From: Streptomyces adelaidensis
GTDB lineage: Bacteria > Actinomycetota > Actinomycetes > Streptomycetales > Streptomycetaceae
Assembly (NCBI RefSeq): GCF_016598475.1
Contig: NZ_JAEMUX010000036.1
Location: 1 to 64,000 of the forward strand
DNA: 64,000 nt
Direction: 5' to 3'
Position numbers and translations under genes: made by a program. Each line of letters begins with the position of its first letter. Position 1 is the first letter of the stretch. The notes beneath the pieces are model-generated. The model was not told the DNA's origin. It worked only from the letters and a program-made list of their open reading frames with translations, and did no database searches. This document shows positions 33,902-42,075 of this stretch, one piece after another.

Positions 33902-34653
33902 CCCTGGCGGTCCGAGTCATCCCCTGCCTGGACGTCGACAACGGCCGGGTCGTCAAGGGCGTCAACTTCCAGAACCTGCGCGACGCGGGCGACCCCGTCG
34001 AGATGGCCAAGGTGTACGACGCCGAGGGCGCCGACGAGCTGACGTTCCTGGACATCACCGCGTCGTCCGGCAACCGCGAGACGACGTACGACGTGGTGCG
34101 CCGCACCGCCGAGCAGGTCTTCATCCCGCTGACGGTCGGCGGCGGCGTCCGTACGGCCGAGGACGTGGACAAGCTGCTGCGGGCGGGCGCGGACAAGGTC
34201 GGCGTCAACACGGCGGCGATCGCCCGCCCGGAGCTGATCCGTGAGATCGCCGAGCGCTTCGGCCGCCAGGTGCTGGTGCTGTCGGTCGACGCCCGCCGTA
34301 CGGAATCCGGCTCCTTCGAGGTCACCACCCACGGCGGCCGCAAGGGCACCGGCCTCGATGCCGTCGAGTGGGCCCACCGGGCCGCCGAACTGGGCGCGGG
34401 CGAGATCCTGCTCAACTCGATGGACGCGGACGGCACGAAGGACGGCTACGACATCGAGATGATCGAGGCCGTCCGCAAGCACGTGACGGTACCGCTGATC
34501 GCCAGCGGCGGAGCGGGACGCCTCACGGACTTCCCCCCGGCCATCGCGGCAGGCGCGGATGCGGTGCTGGCCGCCTCCGTCTTCCACTTCGGCGATCTGC
34601 GGATCGGCGAGGTGAAGGACGCGCTGCGGGGTGCGGGTCACCCTGTGAGGTGA
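33898..34653 (+). CDS. hisF: Imidazole glycerol phosphate synthase, cyclase subunit
   Basis: Joins the ammonia from HisH to PRFAR to give imidazole glycerol phosphate and AICAR. 251 aa (beta/alpha)8 barrel. The catalytic aspartates are in VIPCLDVDNGRVVKG (about residue 11) and LLNSMDADGTKDGYD, with phosphate-binding PLTVGGGVRT and IASGGAGRLTDF. ATG overlapping the stop of the RidA-like gene; GAGGAG lies 10 nt upstream inside that gene. Last gene of the coupled his operon, followed by a stem-loop. Confidence 0.97.
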   Translation: MTLAVRVIPCLDVDNGRVVKGVNFQNLRDAGDPVEMAKVYDAEGADELTFLDITASSGNRETTYDVVRRTAEQVFIPLTVGGGVRTAEDVDKLLRAGADKVGVNTAAIARPELIREIAERFGRQVLVLSVDARRTESGSFEVTTHGGRKGTGLDAVEWAHRAAELGAGEILLNSMDADGTKDGYDIEMIEAVRKHVTVPLIASGGAGRLTDFPPAIAAGADAVLAASVFHFGDLRIGEVKDALRGAGHPVR

Positions 34654-34668
34654 CGCGGCAGACGCTGA

Positions 34669-34703
34669 TGTAAGCCCCGGTCACCTGGTGGCCGGGGCTT
34701 ACA
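34669..34703. terminator. Terminator of the his operon (bidirectional)
   Basis: TGTAAGCCCCGG (34669-34680) pairs perfectly with 34692-34703, and the inner 11 nt can extend the stem. It sits between hisF and the convergent TIGR03085-type gene. Confidence 0.75.
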
Positions 34704-34719
34704 CCGCTTCGGATACCGC

Positions 34720-35355
34720 TCAGATACCCAGCTGCTTCGTCTCGTGCAGCTTGGTGATCGCCTCCTTGTCGCCCTCCAGCTCCACATCGGCCGCCTGCTG
34801 GCGGCCGTACAGGAAGAGCAGCAGCTCCGAGGGCTCGCCGGTGACCGTGACGACGGGGGTGCCCTTGTGGGCGACCGCGGTCCGGCCGTCGGGGCGGCGC
34901 AGCACCAGACCCGTTGGGGAGCCACGGCCCATGAGGCGGGCGGTGCGCTCCAAACGCGACCAGAGGGCGTCCTGGAAGACGTGGTCGAGCTCGCGCGGGG
35001 CCCACTCGGGCTGGGCGCGGCGGAGGTCCTCGGTGTGGACGTAGAACTCGATCGTGTTGGACGCCTCGTCGATCTGCTTGAGGGAGAAGGGCGAGAAACG
35101 CGGCGGACCGGTCCGGACGAGCTGGATCAGCTCCTCGTACGGCTTCGCGGCGAACTCCTCCATCACCCGGTCCAGGCGCGACGCGAGCTGCTTGATGAGG
35201 ATGCCCCCGGCGGCGTCGGGGCGGCGCTCGCGCACCACCACATGCGCGGCCAGGTCACGAGCCTTCCATCCCTCGCACAGGGTGGGAGCCTCTGGCCCCG
35301 CGGTCTCCAACAGGTCGGCGAAGAGAAGCCGTTCACGCTTGGCATGGGTCGACAT
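34720..35355 (-). CDS. TIGR03085-family protein (mycothiol-maleylpyruvate-isomerase-like fold)
   Basis: 211 aa, member of the actinobacterial DinB/MDMPI-like family named TIGR03085. The N-terminus RERLLFADLLETAGPEAPTL with CEGWKARDLAAHVVVRERRP supplies the first conserved His. FYVHTEDLRRAQPEW supplies the second His/Glu region of the metal site. Related proteins use mycothiol as cofactor or bind a divalent metal; the reaction here is unknown. ATG 35355 begins MSTHAKRERL. It is monocistronic and convergent with the his operon, and divergent from hisI. Confidence 0.88.
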   Translation of the reverse strand: MSTHAKRERLLFADLLETAGPEAPTLCEGWKARDLAAHVVVRERRPDAAGGILIKQLASRLDRVMEEFAAKPYEELIQLVRTGPPRFSPFSLKQIDEASNTIEFYVHTEDLRRAQPEWAPRELDHVFQDALWSRLERTARLMGRGSPTGLVLRRPDGRTAVAHKGTPVVTVTGEPSELLLFLYGRQQAADVELEGDKEAITKLHETKQLGI

Positions 35356-35498
35356 GACAGCCAGCCTACGACCGGGCCACCCGTCCGCCCAGCGCAGGTC
35401 CGGCCGATACGCGGCAGGGATGCCGTTGGTATGACAAGAAGGTCCGGCCTGTGGACAACGGACGAGGCAGGTCACCGCGGCGCGGCACAATGACACGC

Positions 35499-35945
35499 AT
35501 GACCAGCACGCCGTCCTCCAGCAGCCCCCACAGTCCCGGAGCCCCCGCAGGCCCCGGCGCTCCCAGCGCGCTGGACCCCGGGATCGCCGCGCGCCTCAAG
35601 CGCGGCGCCGACGGGCTCCTGCCCGCCATCGCCCAGCAGTACGACACCGGTGAGGTGCTCATGCTCGGCTGGATGGACGACGAGGCACTGCATCGCACCC
35701 TCACCACCGGGCGCTGCACCTACTGGTCGCGCAGCCGCCGCGAGTACTGGGTGAAGGGCGACACCTCCGGCCACTTCCAGTGGGTGAAGTCCGTCGCCCT
35801 GGACTGCGACACCGACACCGTCCTCGTCAAGGTCGACCAGGTCGGCGCCGCCTGTCACACCGGCGCCCGCACCTGCTTCGACGAGGACGTCCTCCAGGCC
35901 GTCGAGGGCGGCGCCGATTCCGGCGTACCGCCACTGGATCAGTAA
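35499..35945 (+). CDS. hisI: Phosphoribosyl-AMP cyclohydrolase
   Basis: Third step of histidine synthesis: opens the adenine ring of PR-AMP; Zn/Mg enzyme. About 148 aa, single-domain, so the PR-ATP pyrophosphatase (HisE) is separate and not in this window. Conserved blocks are EVLMLGWMDDEALHRTL, TYWSRSRREYWVKGDTSGH, the metal-binding ALDCDTDTVLVKVDQ and the cysteine pair ACHTGARTCF. The first ~30 residues are Ser/Pro-rich and poorly conserved; ATG 35499 or ATG 35490 are both possible and neither has a strong Shine-Dalgarno. trpE follows after 11 bp, tying the two pathways in one transcript. Confidence 0.93.
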   Translation: MTSTPSSSSPHSPGAPAGPGAPSALDPGIAARLKRGADGLLPAIAQQYDTGEVLMLGWMDDEALHRTLTTGRCTYWSRSRREYWVKGDTSGHFQWVKSVALDCDTDTVLVKVDQVGAACHTGARTCFDEDVLQAVEGGADSGVPPLDQ

Positions 35946-35956
35946 GGTCAGCCGCC

Positions 35957-37444
35957 ATGGACCTCGAGACGTTCCGCAAGCTCGCCGCCGACCGCCGTGT
36001 CATCCCCGTCAGCCGCAAGCTCCTCGCCGACGGCGACACCCCGGTCGCGCTCTACCGCAAGCTCGCCGCCGAGCGGACCGGCACCTTCCTCCTGGAGTCC
36101 GCCGAGAACGGCCGCACGGCGTTTCAATGGTCTCGCTACTCCTTCGTGGGCGTCCGCAACCACGCCACCCTCACCGCCCGCGACGGCGAGGCCCACTGGC
36201 TCGGCTCCCCACCGGTCGGCGTCCCCGTCGACGGCGACCCCCTCGCCGCCCTGCGCGCCACCATCGAGGCACTCCACACCCCCCACGAGGAGGGCATGCC
36301 GCCGTTCACCGGCGGCATGGTCGGCTACCTCGGCTACGACATCGTGCGCCGCCTGGAGAAGATCGGCCCCGGCGAGCGGGACGACCTGCGACTCCCCGAG
36401 CTGACCATGCTGCTGACGAGCGACCTGGCGGTGATGGACCACTGGGAGGGCTCGGTCCTGCTGATCGCCAACGCCATCAACCACAACGACCTGGACACGG
36501 GCGTCGACGAGGCCTACGCCGACGCCGTCGCCCGCCTCGACGCCATGCAGGCCGACCTGGCCAGGCCCGTCGCCCAGCCCCCGGCGGCCCTCCCGCCCTC
36601 CGAACTGCCCGAGTACACCGCGCTCTGGGGCGGCCCCGACTTCCAGGAGGCCGTCGAGGACATCAAGGAGCGCATCCGGGCCGGCGAGGCCTTCCAGGTC
36701 GTCCCCTCCCAGCGCTTCGAAACCCCCTGCACCGCAAGCGCGTTGGACGTGTACCGGGTCCTCAGGGCGACCAACCCCTCCCCGTACATGTACCTGTTCC
36801 GCTTCGACGGCTTCGACGTCGTCGGTTCCTCCCCCGAGGCCCTGGTCAAGGTCGAGGACGGACAGGCCATGGTCCACCCCATCGCCGGTACGCGGCACAG
36901 AGGGGCGACCCCGCAGGAGGACCAGGCCCTCGCCGACGAACTGCTCGCCGACCCCAAGGAGCGCGCCGAGCACCTCATGCTCGTCGACCTGGGCCGCAAC
37001 GACCTGGGCCGGGTCTGCGAACCGGGCTCGGTCGAGGTCGTCGACTTCATGTCCGTCGAGCGGTACTCCCACGTCATGCACATCGTGTCCACCGTCACCG
37101 GCCGGGTCTCGGAGGGCCGCACCGCCTTCGACGTGCTGACCGCCTGCTTCCCCGCAGGCACCCTCTCCGGAGCCCCGAAGCCGCGCGCCATGCAGATCAT
37201 CGACGAGCTGGAGCCGTCCCGGCGGGGCCTGTACGGCGGCTGCGTCGGCTACCTCGATTTCGCGGGCGACTCCGACACCGCCATCGCCATCCGTACGGCC
37301 CTCCTCCGGGACGGCACGGCCTACGTCCAGGCCGGCGCCGGCATCGTCGCAGACTCGGACCCAGTCGCCGAGGACACGGAGTGCCGCAACAAGGCGGCGG
37401 CGGTCCTGCGCGCGGTGCACACGGCCAACCGACTCGGACAATAG
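35957..37444 (+). CDS. trpE: Anthranilate synthase component I
   Basis: First step of tryptophan synthesis, chorismate to anthranilate, 495 aa. The Trp feedback-binding motif FLLESAENGR is near the N-terminus. Catalytic blocks are IRAGEAFQVVPSQRF, HPIAGTRHRGA, LVDLGRNDLGRV, HIVSTVTGRV and FPAGTLSGAPKPRAM. It ends normally and carries no glutaminase domain, and no trpG lies next to it, so the amidotransferase partner must be encoded elsewhere. ATG 11 bp after hisI. No Trp-codon leader peptide is visible before it. Confidence 0.97.
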   Translation: MDLETFRKLAADRRVIPVSRKLLADGDTPVALYRKLAAERTGTFLLESAENGRTAFQWSRYSFVGVRNHATLTARDGEAHWLGSPPVGVPVDGDPLAALRATIEALHTPHEEGMPPFTGGMVGYLGYDIVRRLEKIGPGERDDLRLPELTMLLTSDLAVMDHWEGSVLLIANAINHNDLDTGVDEAYADAVARLDAMQADLARPVAQPPAALPPSELPEYTALWGGPDFQEAVEDIKERIRAGEAFQVVPSQRFETPCTASALDVYRVLRATNPSPYMYLFRFDGFDVVGSSPEALVKVEDGQAMVHPIAGTRHRGATPQEDQALADELLADPKERAEHLMLVDLGRNDLGRVCEPGSVEVVDFMSVERYSHVMHIVSTVTGRVSEGRTAFDVLTACFPAGTLSGAPKPRAMQIIDELEPSRRGLYGGCVGYLDFAGDSDTAIAIRTALLRDGTAYVQAGAGIVADSDPVAEDTECRNKAAAVLRAVHTANRLGQ

Positions 37445-37505
37445 GGCGCTTCTCACGTGAACCCCGGGTGACAACCCCCCCGGGGCGCAGGCGATAGTGG
37501 ACCAC

Positions 37506-38141
37506 GTGACCGCAGCACCTCAGCCCCCTTCCGAACCCGCGTTCGTCCGCTCCAGCCGGCGCAGCCTCGCCCTGGCACTGTCCAGCGGCGCGCTCGGCGC
37601 GGCCGTCACGCTGCTCGCCAGCCGTCAGCGCTGGTCGGAGGGCACCGCCTCGGTGGCCGGCGGTGCCTTCCCGCTGACCGCCAAGGGCAGCGACATCACG
37701 GGCGTGCCCGCGGCCCTCGCCGTAGTGGGCCTCGCCGCGCTCGTCGCCGTCTTCGCCGTCCGCCGGTCCGGGCGCGTCCTGGTCGCCGCGCTGCTCGCGC
37801 TCTCCGGCGTGGGCACCGGCGTCGCCGCGCTGCTCGGCGCGTACGACAGTTCGGCGCTCGACGACAAGGCCGCCGAGGCCTCCGGCGACAGCGCCGCGAC
37901 CGTCGGCACGCTCAGCCACACCGGCTGGCCGTACGTCGCGGCCGTCGGCGGCGCGCTCATCCTCCTCGCCGGGCTGCTCGCGCTCCGCTACGGACGCCTG
38001 TGGCCCGCGATGTCCGGCCGCTACGAGCGCGACGGCACCCCCCGGCCACGCAAGGCCCAGCCCGTCGACCCCGACCGGCCCGAGGACATGTGGAAAGCCC
38101 TGGACCGGGGGGAGGACCCGACGGGCCCGGACCCGGCGTAG
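37506..38141 (+). CDS. Trp-operon-associated membrane protein (TIGR02234 family)
   Basis: 211 aa with four membrane segments (about 24-40, 68-88, 92-112 and 143-163) and a hydrophilic, Pro/Asp/Arg-rich C-terminal tail. The external loop with SRQRWSEG and the placement directly after trpE match the actinobacterial family named for its Trp-operon association. Function unknown; a role in tryptophan or precursor movement has been guessed from context only. GTG 37506 is taken; GTG 37497 in frame is the alternative. Confidence 0.85.
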   Translation: MTAAPQPPSEPAFVRSSRRSLALALSSGALGAAVTLLASRQRWSEGTASVAGGAFPLTAKGSDITGVPAALAVVGLAALVAVFAVRRSGRVLVAALLALSGVGTGVAALLGAYDSSALDDKAAEASGDSAATVGTLSHTGWPYVAAVGGALILLAGLLALRYGRLWPAMSGRYERDGTPRPRKAQPVDPDRPEDMWKALDRGEDPTGPDPA

Positions 38142-38294
38142 GCCGGGGCGGGACCCGGGGCGCGACCCCCGCTCAAGGCAGCCGCGCGCGTACGGGACAA
38201 TGGACGACGAGCGTCCGACTCAGCACAGATATCGAGCGACATGCATCGACCGAGACGCGTCGAGCACCACGCACACAGCAACGAGGAGCAAGTC

Positions 38295-38567
38295 ATGGCG
38301 GGCAGCAGCCACGGTCACACCCCGGCCGCCTGGACCGGCGTCACCATTGCCATCATCGGATTCTGCGTCTCGGGCGCGTACATGGTGATGGCCCAGCCGC
38401 TGGGATTCTGGGCCGGCATGGTCATCACGGTCCTCGGTGGCGTCGTCGGCATGATCATGCGGTCCATGGGCCTGGGCCAGCCGAAGGACGCGCACGCCGC
38501 GTACGAGACGGCGGGGCGCAGCGCCACCGCGACCGCGACCCCCGAGCCGGCCGGCGCCAAGAGCTGA
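38295..38567 (+). CDS. HGxxPAAW-motif small membrane protein
   Basis: 90 aa. The family signature HGHTPAAW sits at residues 6-13, followed by two membrane helices (about 14-33 and 39-58) and a hydrophilic Ala/Thr-rich tail. Such proteins are conserved next to trp genes in actinobacteria and have no assigned function. ATG 38295 with GAGGAG 7 nt upstream decides the start; the frame extends back to 38241 without support. A very strong 22-bp hairpin follows. Confidence 0.88.
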   Translation: MAGSSHGHTPAAWTGVTIAIIGFCVSGAYMVMAQPLGFWAGMVITVLGGVVGMIMRSMGLGQPKDAHAAYETAGRSATATATPEPAGAKS

Positions 38568-38571
38568 GCTC

Positions 38572-38621
38572 CGCGTGAGGGGCGGCCCGGCGGCCATCAC
38601 CGCCGGGCCGCCCCTCACGCG
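38572..38621 (+). terminator. Strong hairpin terminator after the HGxxPAAW gene
   Basis: Perfect 22-bp stem (38572-38593 with 38600-38621), 6-nt CCATCA loop, starting 4 bp after the stop codon; no U-tract. It separates the hisI-trpE transcript from the trpC side. Confidence 0.8.
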
Positions 38622-38654
38622 CGCGTACGGCCCGCACGGGGCACAATGCGGTGT

Positions 38655-39125
38655 GTGAACGCCGAGACTCAGCCAGTGGCACCGCCACCGCGCGCCGACA
38701 GGACAGATACGGCAGGTACGACCGGCACGGCCATGTGGCGTCGGCTGGGGGTGCCCGCCGCAGTGCTCGTGGCCGTCGGCGGGGCCTTCGCGTATGTCGG
38801 GGCCGTGGATCCGAACGAGCCCGGTCACTACCCGGTCTGCCCCCTGTGGCGCTTCACCGGCCTCTACTGCCCCGGCTGCGGCGGCCTGCGCAGCGCGCAC
38901 GCCTTCGCGCACGGGGACCTCGCGACCGCCCTCACCGACAACGCGCTGGCCGTGGCCGGTTTCCTGGGCCTCGCGGTGCTGTGGACGGTCTGGGTGGTCC
39001 AAGTGGCGCGCGGACGACCGCTGCGCATAGCACTCGGCCCCGTCCAGCTGTGGACGCTCGGCGGATTGGCGCTGGTCTTCACAGTTGTCCGGAACTCGCC
39101 GTTCGGCGGCTGGCTTCATCCTTGA
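38655..39125 (+). CDS. DUF2752 membrane protein
   Basis: 156 aa (159 if the in-frame ATG at 38646 is used). The DUF2752 signature is plain: CPLWRFTGLYCPGCGGLRSA followed by HAFAHGDLATALTDN, with the two close cysteines CPGC. Three membrane segments are predicted (about 33-52, 95-115 and 128-145). Some family members are linked to type III-like or lipid functions in other phyla, but no role is known here. It precedes trpC by 173 bp in the same direction. Confidence 0.88.
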   Translation: MNAETQPVAPPPRADRTDTAGTTGTAMWRRLGVPAAVLVAVGGAFAYVGAVDPNEPGHYPVCPLWRFTGLYCPGCGGLRSAHAFAHGDLATALTDNALAVAGFLGLAVLWTVWVVQVARGRPLRIALGPVQLWTLGGLALVFTVVRNSPFGGWLHP

Positions 39126-39237
39126 TCGAATGGCGAACGTCCAGGTAATGGGACCGCCGTCAACACGATGCGAGGCCTACGCCCTCCTCCGGATACCATC
39201 GCAGTGAACCGCCAGAACCCTGAGAACCGCTCGACAG

Positions 39238-39266
39238 TCGTCACCCGGCTGTCAAACGTTGTCACC
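39238..39266 (+). promoter_or_regulatory. Repeated GTYGTCACC upstream of trpC
   Basis: GTCGTCACC at 39238 and GTTGTCACC at 39258, two helical turns apart, 30-60 bp before the trpC start; TGTCA occurs between them as well. It could be an operator or a promoter element of trpC. The trpC ribosome-binding site AAGGGGG follows. Confidence 0.35.
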
Positions 39267-39298
39267 GATTTTCCACCGTCTGAAAGGGGGCCGCTCGC

Positions 39299-40108
39299 GT
39301 GAGTGTGCTCGACGAGATCATCGACGGAGTCCGTGCCGACCTCGCGGAGCGGCAGGCGCGGGTCAGCCTCGACGAACTCAAGGAGCGTGCGGCGAGGGCT
39401 CCAGCGGCCAAGGACGGCGCGGCCGCCCTGCGCGGCGACGGCGTCAAGGTCATCTGCGAGGTCAAGCGGTCCAGCCCCTCCAAGGGCGCGCTCGCCGCGA
39501 TCGCCGACCCGGCCGCCCTCGCGGCCGACTACGAGGCGGGTGGCGCGGCCGTCATCTCCGTCCTCACCGAGCAGCGCCGCTTCGGCGGCTCGCTCGCGGA
39601 CCTGGAGGCCGTCCGCGCGCGCGTGGACATCCCCGTCCTGCGCAAGGACTTCATCGTCACCTCCTACCAGCTGTGGGAGGCCCGGGCGTACGGCGCCGAC
39701 GTGGTCCTGCTGATCGTCGCGGCCCTCGACCAGCCCGCCCTCGAATCCCTGATCGAGCGCGCCGAGTCCATCGGGCTCACCCCGCTCGTCGAGGTGCACG
39801 ACGAGGACGAGGTCGAGCGCGCGGTGGACGCGGGCGCCCGGGTGATCGGCGTCAACGCGCGCAACCTCAAGACCCTCGAGGTCGACCGCACCACCTTCGA
39901 GCGCGTCGCCCCGGAGATCCCCGACTCCATTGTCAAGATCGCCGAGTCGGGCATCCGCGGCCCGCACGACCTCATCGCCTACGCCAACGCCGGCGCCGAC
40001 GCGGTCCTCGTGGGCGAGTCCCTCGTCACCGGCAAGGACCCCAGGACCGCCGTCGCCGACCTCGTCGCCGCCGGCGAGCACCCGGCCCTGCGGCACGGGC
40101 GCGGCTGA
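39299..40108 (+). CDS. trpC: Indole-3-glycerol phosphate synthase
   Basis: Ring closure of CdRP to indole-3-glycerol phosphate, 269 aa (beta/alpha)8 barrel. Catalytic residues lie in CEVKRSSPSKG (Lys), LRKDFIV (Lys) and the Glu of VEVHDEDE, with GVNARNLKT and SGIRGPHDL binding the phosphate. It is single-domain, so TrpF activity is not fused to it as in enteric bacteria, in line with the PriA gene in the his operon. GTG start with AAGGGGG 10 nt upstream. Confidence 0.97.
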   Translation: MSVLDEIIDGVRADLAERQARVSLDELKERAARAPAAKDGAAALRGDGVKVICEVKRSSPSKGALAAIADPAALAADYEAGGAAVISVLTEQRRFGGSLADLEAVRARVDIPVLRKDFIVTSYQLWEARAYGADVVLLIVAALDQPALESLIERAESIGLTPLVEVHDEDEVERAVDAGARVIGVNARNLKTLEVDRTTFERVAPEIPDSIVKIAESGIRGPHDLIAYANAGADAVLVGESLVTGKDPRTAVADLVAAGEHPALRHGRG

Positions 40109-40264
40109 CCGATGAGCGCAGCCGACCACCGCTCCACCACCGGCCGGCCGGGGACCGCTTCGGCGGCCGGAGCCGTGGGGTGCGCGTGGTCGGCCGCCGT
40201 GCCGTCGCAGCCGGGCGCCGATGTCGCCCACATGAGTGATGCGGGGCCGGTAGGCTGTGCCCCG

Positions 40265-40459
40265 ATGTTCTCGATCACCATGACTGTCAAGGACCCCTAC
40301 GCCCGCCTCGCGCGCGGGTGCCGTCCCCGTGGCTGCCGGGCGCCCGCCCGCCGCGTCCACGGGCGCCGGGTCCGCTATGTCATCGGTGACGAGCCGGGCC
40401 AGGTCAACGGCATGCGATGGCCCCGCCGGCGTACGCGCCGGTCCTCCGCGGGTGGCTGA
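40265..40459 (+). CDS. trpM: TrpM (TrpX)-like small protein between trpC and trpB
   Basis: 64 aa: MFSITMTVKDPYARLARG, then the Arg/Cys/Pro-rich CRPRGCRAPARRVHGRRVRY, then VIGDEPGQVNGMRW and a basic tail. The position between trpC and trpB and the size match trpM/trpX of S. coelicolor, a 63-aa protein reported to modulate tryptophan synthesis and differentiation (established knowledge; the alignment is from memory). ATG 40265 has only a weak ribosome-binding site; the frame is open upstream to 40112, so a longer form is possible. Highly basic and small, it may work by binding another protein or nucleic acid. Confidence 0.7.
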   Translation: MFSITMTVKDPYARLARGCRPRGCRAPARRVHGRRVRYVIGDEPGQVNGMRWPRRRTRRSSAGG

Positions 40460-40782
40460 CACCGAGTCCGCCGCCTCGTGAACGCCGGGTGCTTGCGCCC
40501 CGCCGGTCCGTGAACCCGTCCCTTCCGGCCGCTTCGGCACCACCGATCCGTGCCGCCGTGGTTCGATCGAGGGTTCCTTCCGTCGTGCGAGGTTCGACCG
40601 CTCCGTGACTCCACGGGCCGCTCCCGGTCCCCGGCTGTCGCGGGCCGGCACCTCGCCGCTCAGGGACGCCTCGGCCGCCCGGACCGCCGGGCGAACGGCC
40701 CCCGGGGACAGCGTGCGCGTACGTGAGCGTGTGATTCCGATGTCCGATCAACCATGGGGCCACGCCCCTGCGAGGTAGCCGT
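40460..40782 (+). other. Non-coding stretch between trpM and trpB
   Basis: About 320 bp with no supported gene. It contains three short similar words (CGTGAACGCCGG at 40491, CCGTGAACCCGT at 40509, CCGTGACTCCAC at 40602) and probably a promoter or RNA structure ahead of trpB. I found no run of Trp codons that would mark an attenuator leader peptide. GAGG precedes the trpB ATG. Confidence 0.5.
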
Positions 40783-42075
40783 ATGTCCAGTGAGTTCTTC
40801 ATCCCGGACCCCGAGGGTCAGGTCCCCAGCGCCGAGGGGTATTTCGGCGCGTACGGCGGCAAGTTCATTCCGGAGGCGCTGGTCGCCGCCGTGGACGAGG
40901 TCGCCGTGGAGTACGACAAGGCGAAGTCCGACCCCGAGTTCGCGTGCGAGCTCGACGACCTGCTGGTGCACTACACCGGCCGTCCCAGCTCCCTGACCGA
41001 GGTGCCGCGGTTCGCCGAGCACGCCGGTGGCGCACGGGTGTTCCTCAAGCGCGAGGACCTCAACCACACCGGCTCACACAAGATCAACAACGTGCTCGGG
41101 CAGGCCCTGCTCACCAGGCGCATGGGCAAGACCCGGGTCATCGCCGAGACGGGCGCGGGACAGCACGGCGTCGCCACCGCCACCGCCTGCGCGCTCTTCG
41201 GGCTCGACTGCACGATCTACATGGGTGAGATCGACACCCAGCGCCAGGCCCTCAACGTCGCGCGCATGCGCATGCTGGGCGCCGAGGTCGTCGCCGTGAA
41301 GTCCGGTTCCCGGACCCTGAAGGACGCCATCAACGAGGCCTTCCGGGACTGGGTCGCCAACGTCGACCGCACCCACTACCTCTTCGGGACGGTCGCGGGC
41401 CCCCACCCCTTCCCCGCCATGGTCCGCGACTTCCACCGGGTGATCGGTGTGGAGGCGAGGCGACAGCTGCTGGAGCAGGCCGGACGGCTTCCCGACGCGG
41501 CCGTCGCCTGCGTCGGCGGCGGCTCCAACGCCATCGGGCTCTTCCACGCCTTCATCCCGGACGCGGACGTACGGCTCATCGGCTGCGAGCCGGCCGGGCA
41601 CGGCGTCGAGACCGGTGAGCACGCGGCGACCCTGACCGCGGGTGAGCCGGGCATCCTGCACGGCTCGCGGTCGTACGTCCTGCAGGACGAGGAAGGGCAG
41701 ATCACCGAGCCCTACTCGATCTCGGCGGGGCTGGACTACCCGGGCATCGGGCCCGAGCACGCGTACCTCAAGGACAGCGGCCGCGGCGAGTACCGCGCGG
41801 TCACCGACGACGCGGCCATGCAGGCCCTGCGCCTGCTGTCGCGCACCGAGGGCATCATCCCGGCGATCGAGAGCGCCCACGCGCTCGCCGGCGCCCTGGA
41901 GGTCGGCAGAGAGCTGGGCAAGGACGCGCTGATCGTCGTCAACCTGTCCGGGCGTGGCGACAAGGACATGGACACGGCCGCCCGTTACTTCAACCTGTAC
42001 GACACCGCGGCCGACGCGACGGTCGCCGCCGACGCGGACGGCGACATCGCCGAGATCGAGGGGGACGCCAAGTGA
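40783..42075 (+). CDS. trpB: Tryptophan synthase beta chain
   Basis: PLP enzyme condensing indole with serine, 430 aa. The PLP lysine is in LNHTGSHKINNVLGQ, with ETGAGQHGVATA, the phosphate-binding CVGGGSNAIGLFHAF and the C-terminal LIVVNLSGRGDKD. The extra ~25-residue acidic C-terminal tail (TAADATVAADADGDIAEIEG) is common in Streptomyces. ATG with GAGG 8 nt upstream. The trpA GTG overlaps its stop by 4 bp, coupling the two subunits of the complex. Confidence 0.97.
   Translation: MSSEFFIPDPEGQVPSAEGYFGAYGGKFIPEALVAAVDEVAVEYDKAKSDPEFACELDDLLVHYTGRPSSLTEVPRFAEHAGGARVFLKREDLNHTGSHKINNVLGQALLTRRMGKTRVIAETGAGQHGVATATACALFGLDCTIYMGEIDTQRQALNVARMRMLGAEVVAVKSGSRTLKDAINEAFRDWVANVDRTHYLFGTVAGPHPFPAMVRDFHRVIGVEARRQLLEQAGRLPDAAVACVGGGSNAIGLFHAFIPDADVRLIGCEPAGHGVETGEHAATLTAGEPGILHGSRSYVLQDEEGQITEPYSISAGLDYPGIGPEHAYLKDSGRGEYRAVTDDAAMQALRLLSRTEGIIPAIESAHALAGALEVGRELGKDALIVVNLSGRGDKDMDTAARYFNLYDTAADATVAADADGDIAEIEGDAK

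Noticed and set aside
39126..39298. Trp attenuator leader peptide before trpC (and before trpE)
   Set aside because: No short frame with clustered Trp codons followed by competing hairpins.
40112..40264. Longer N-terminus for the TrpM-like frame
   Set aside because: The extra residues are low-complexity Ala/Gly and the known protein is about 63 aa; kept only as an alternative start.
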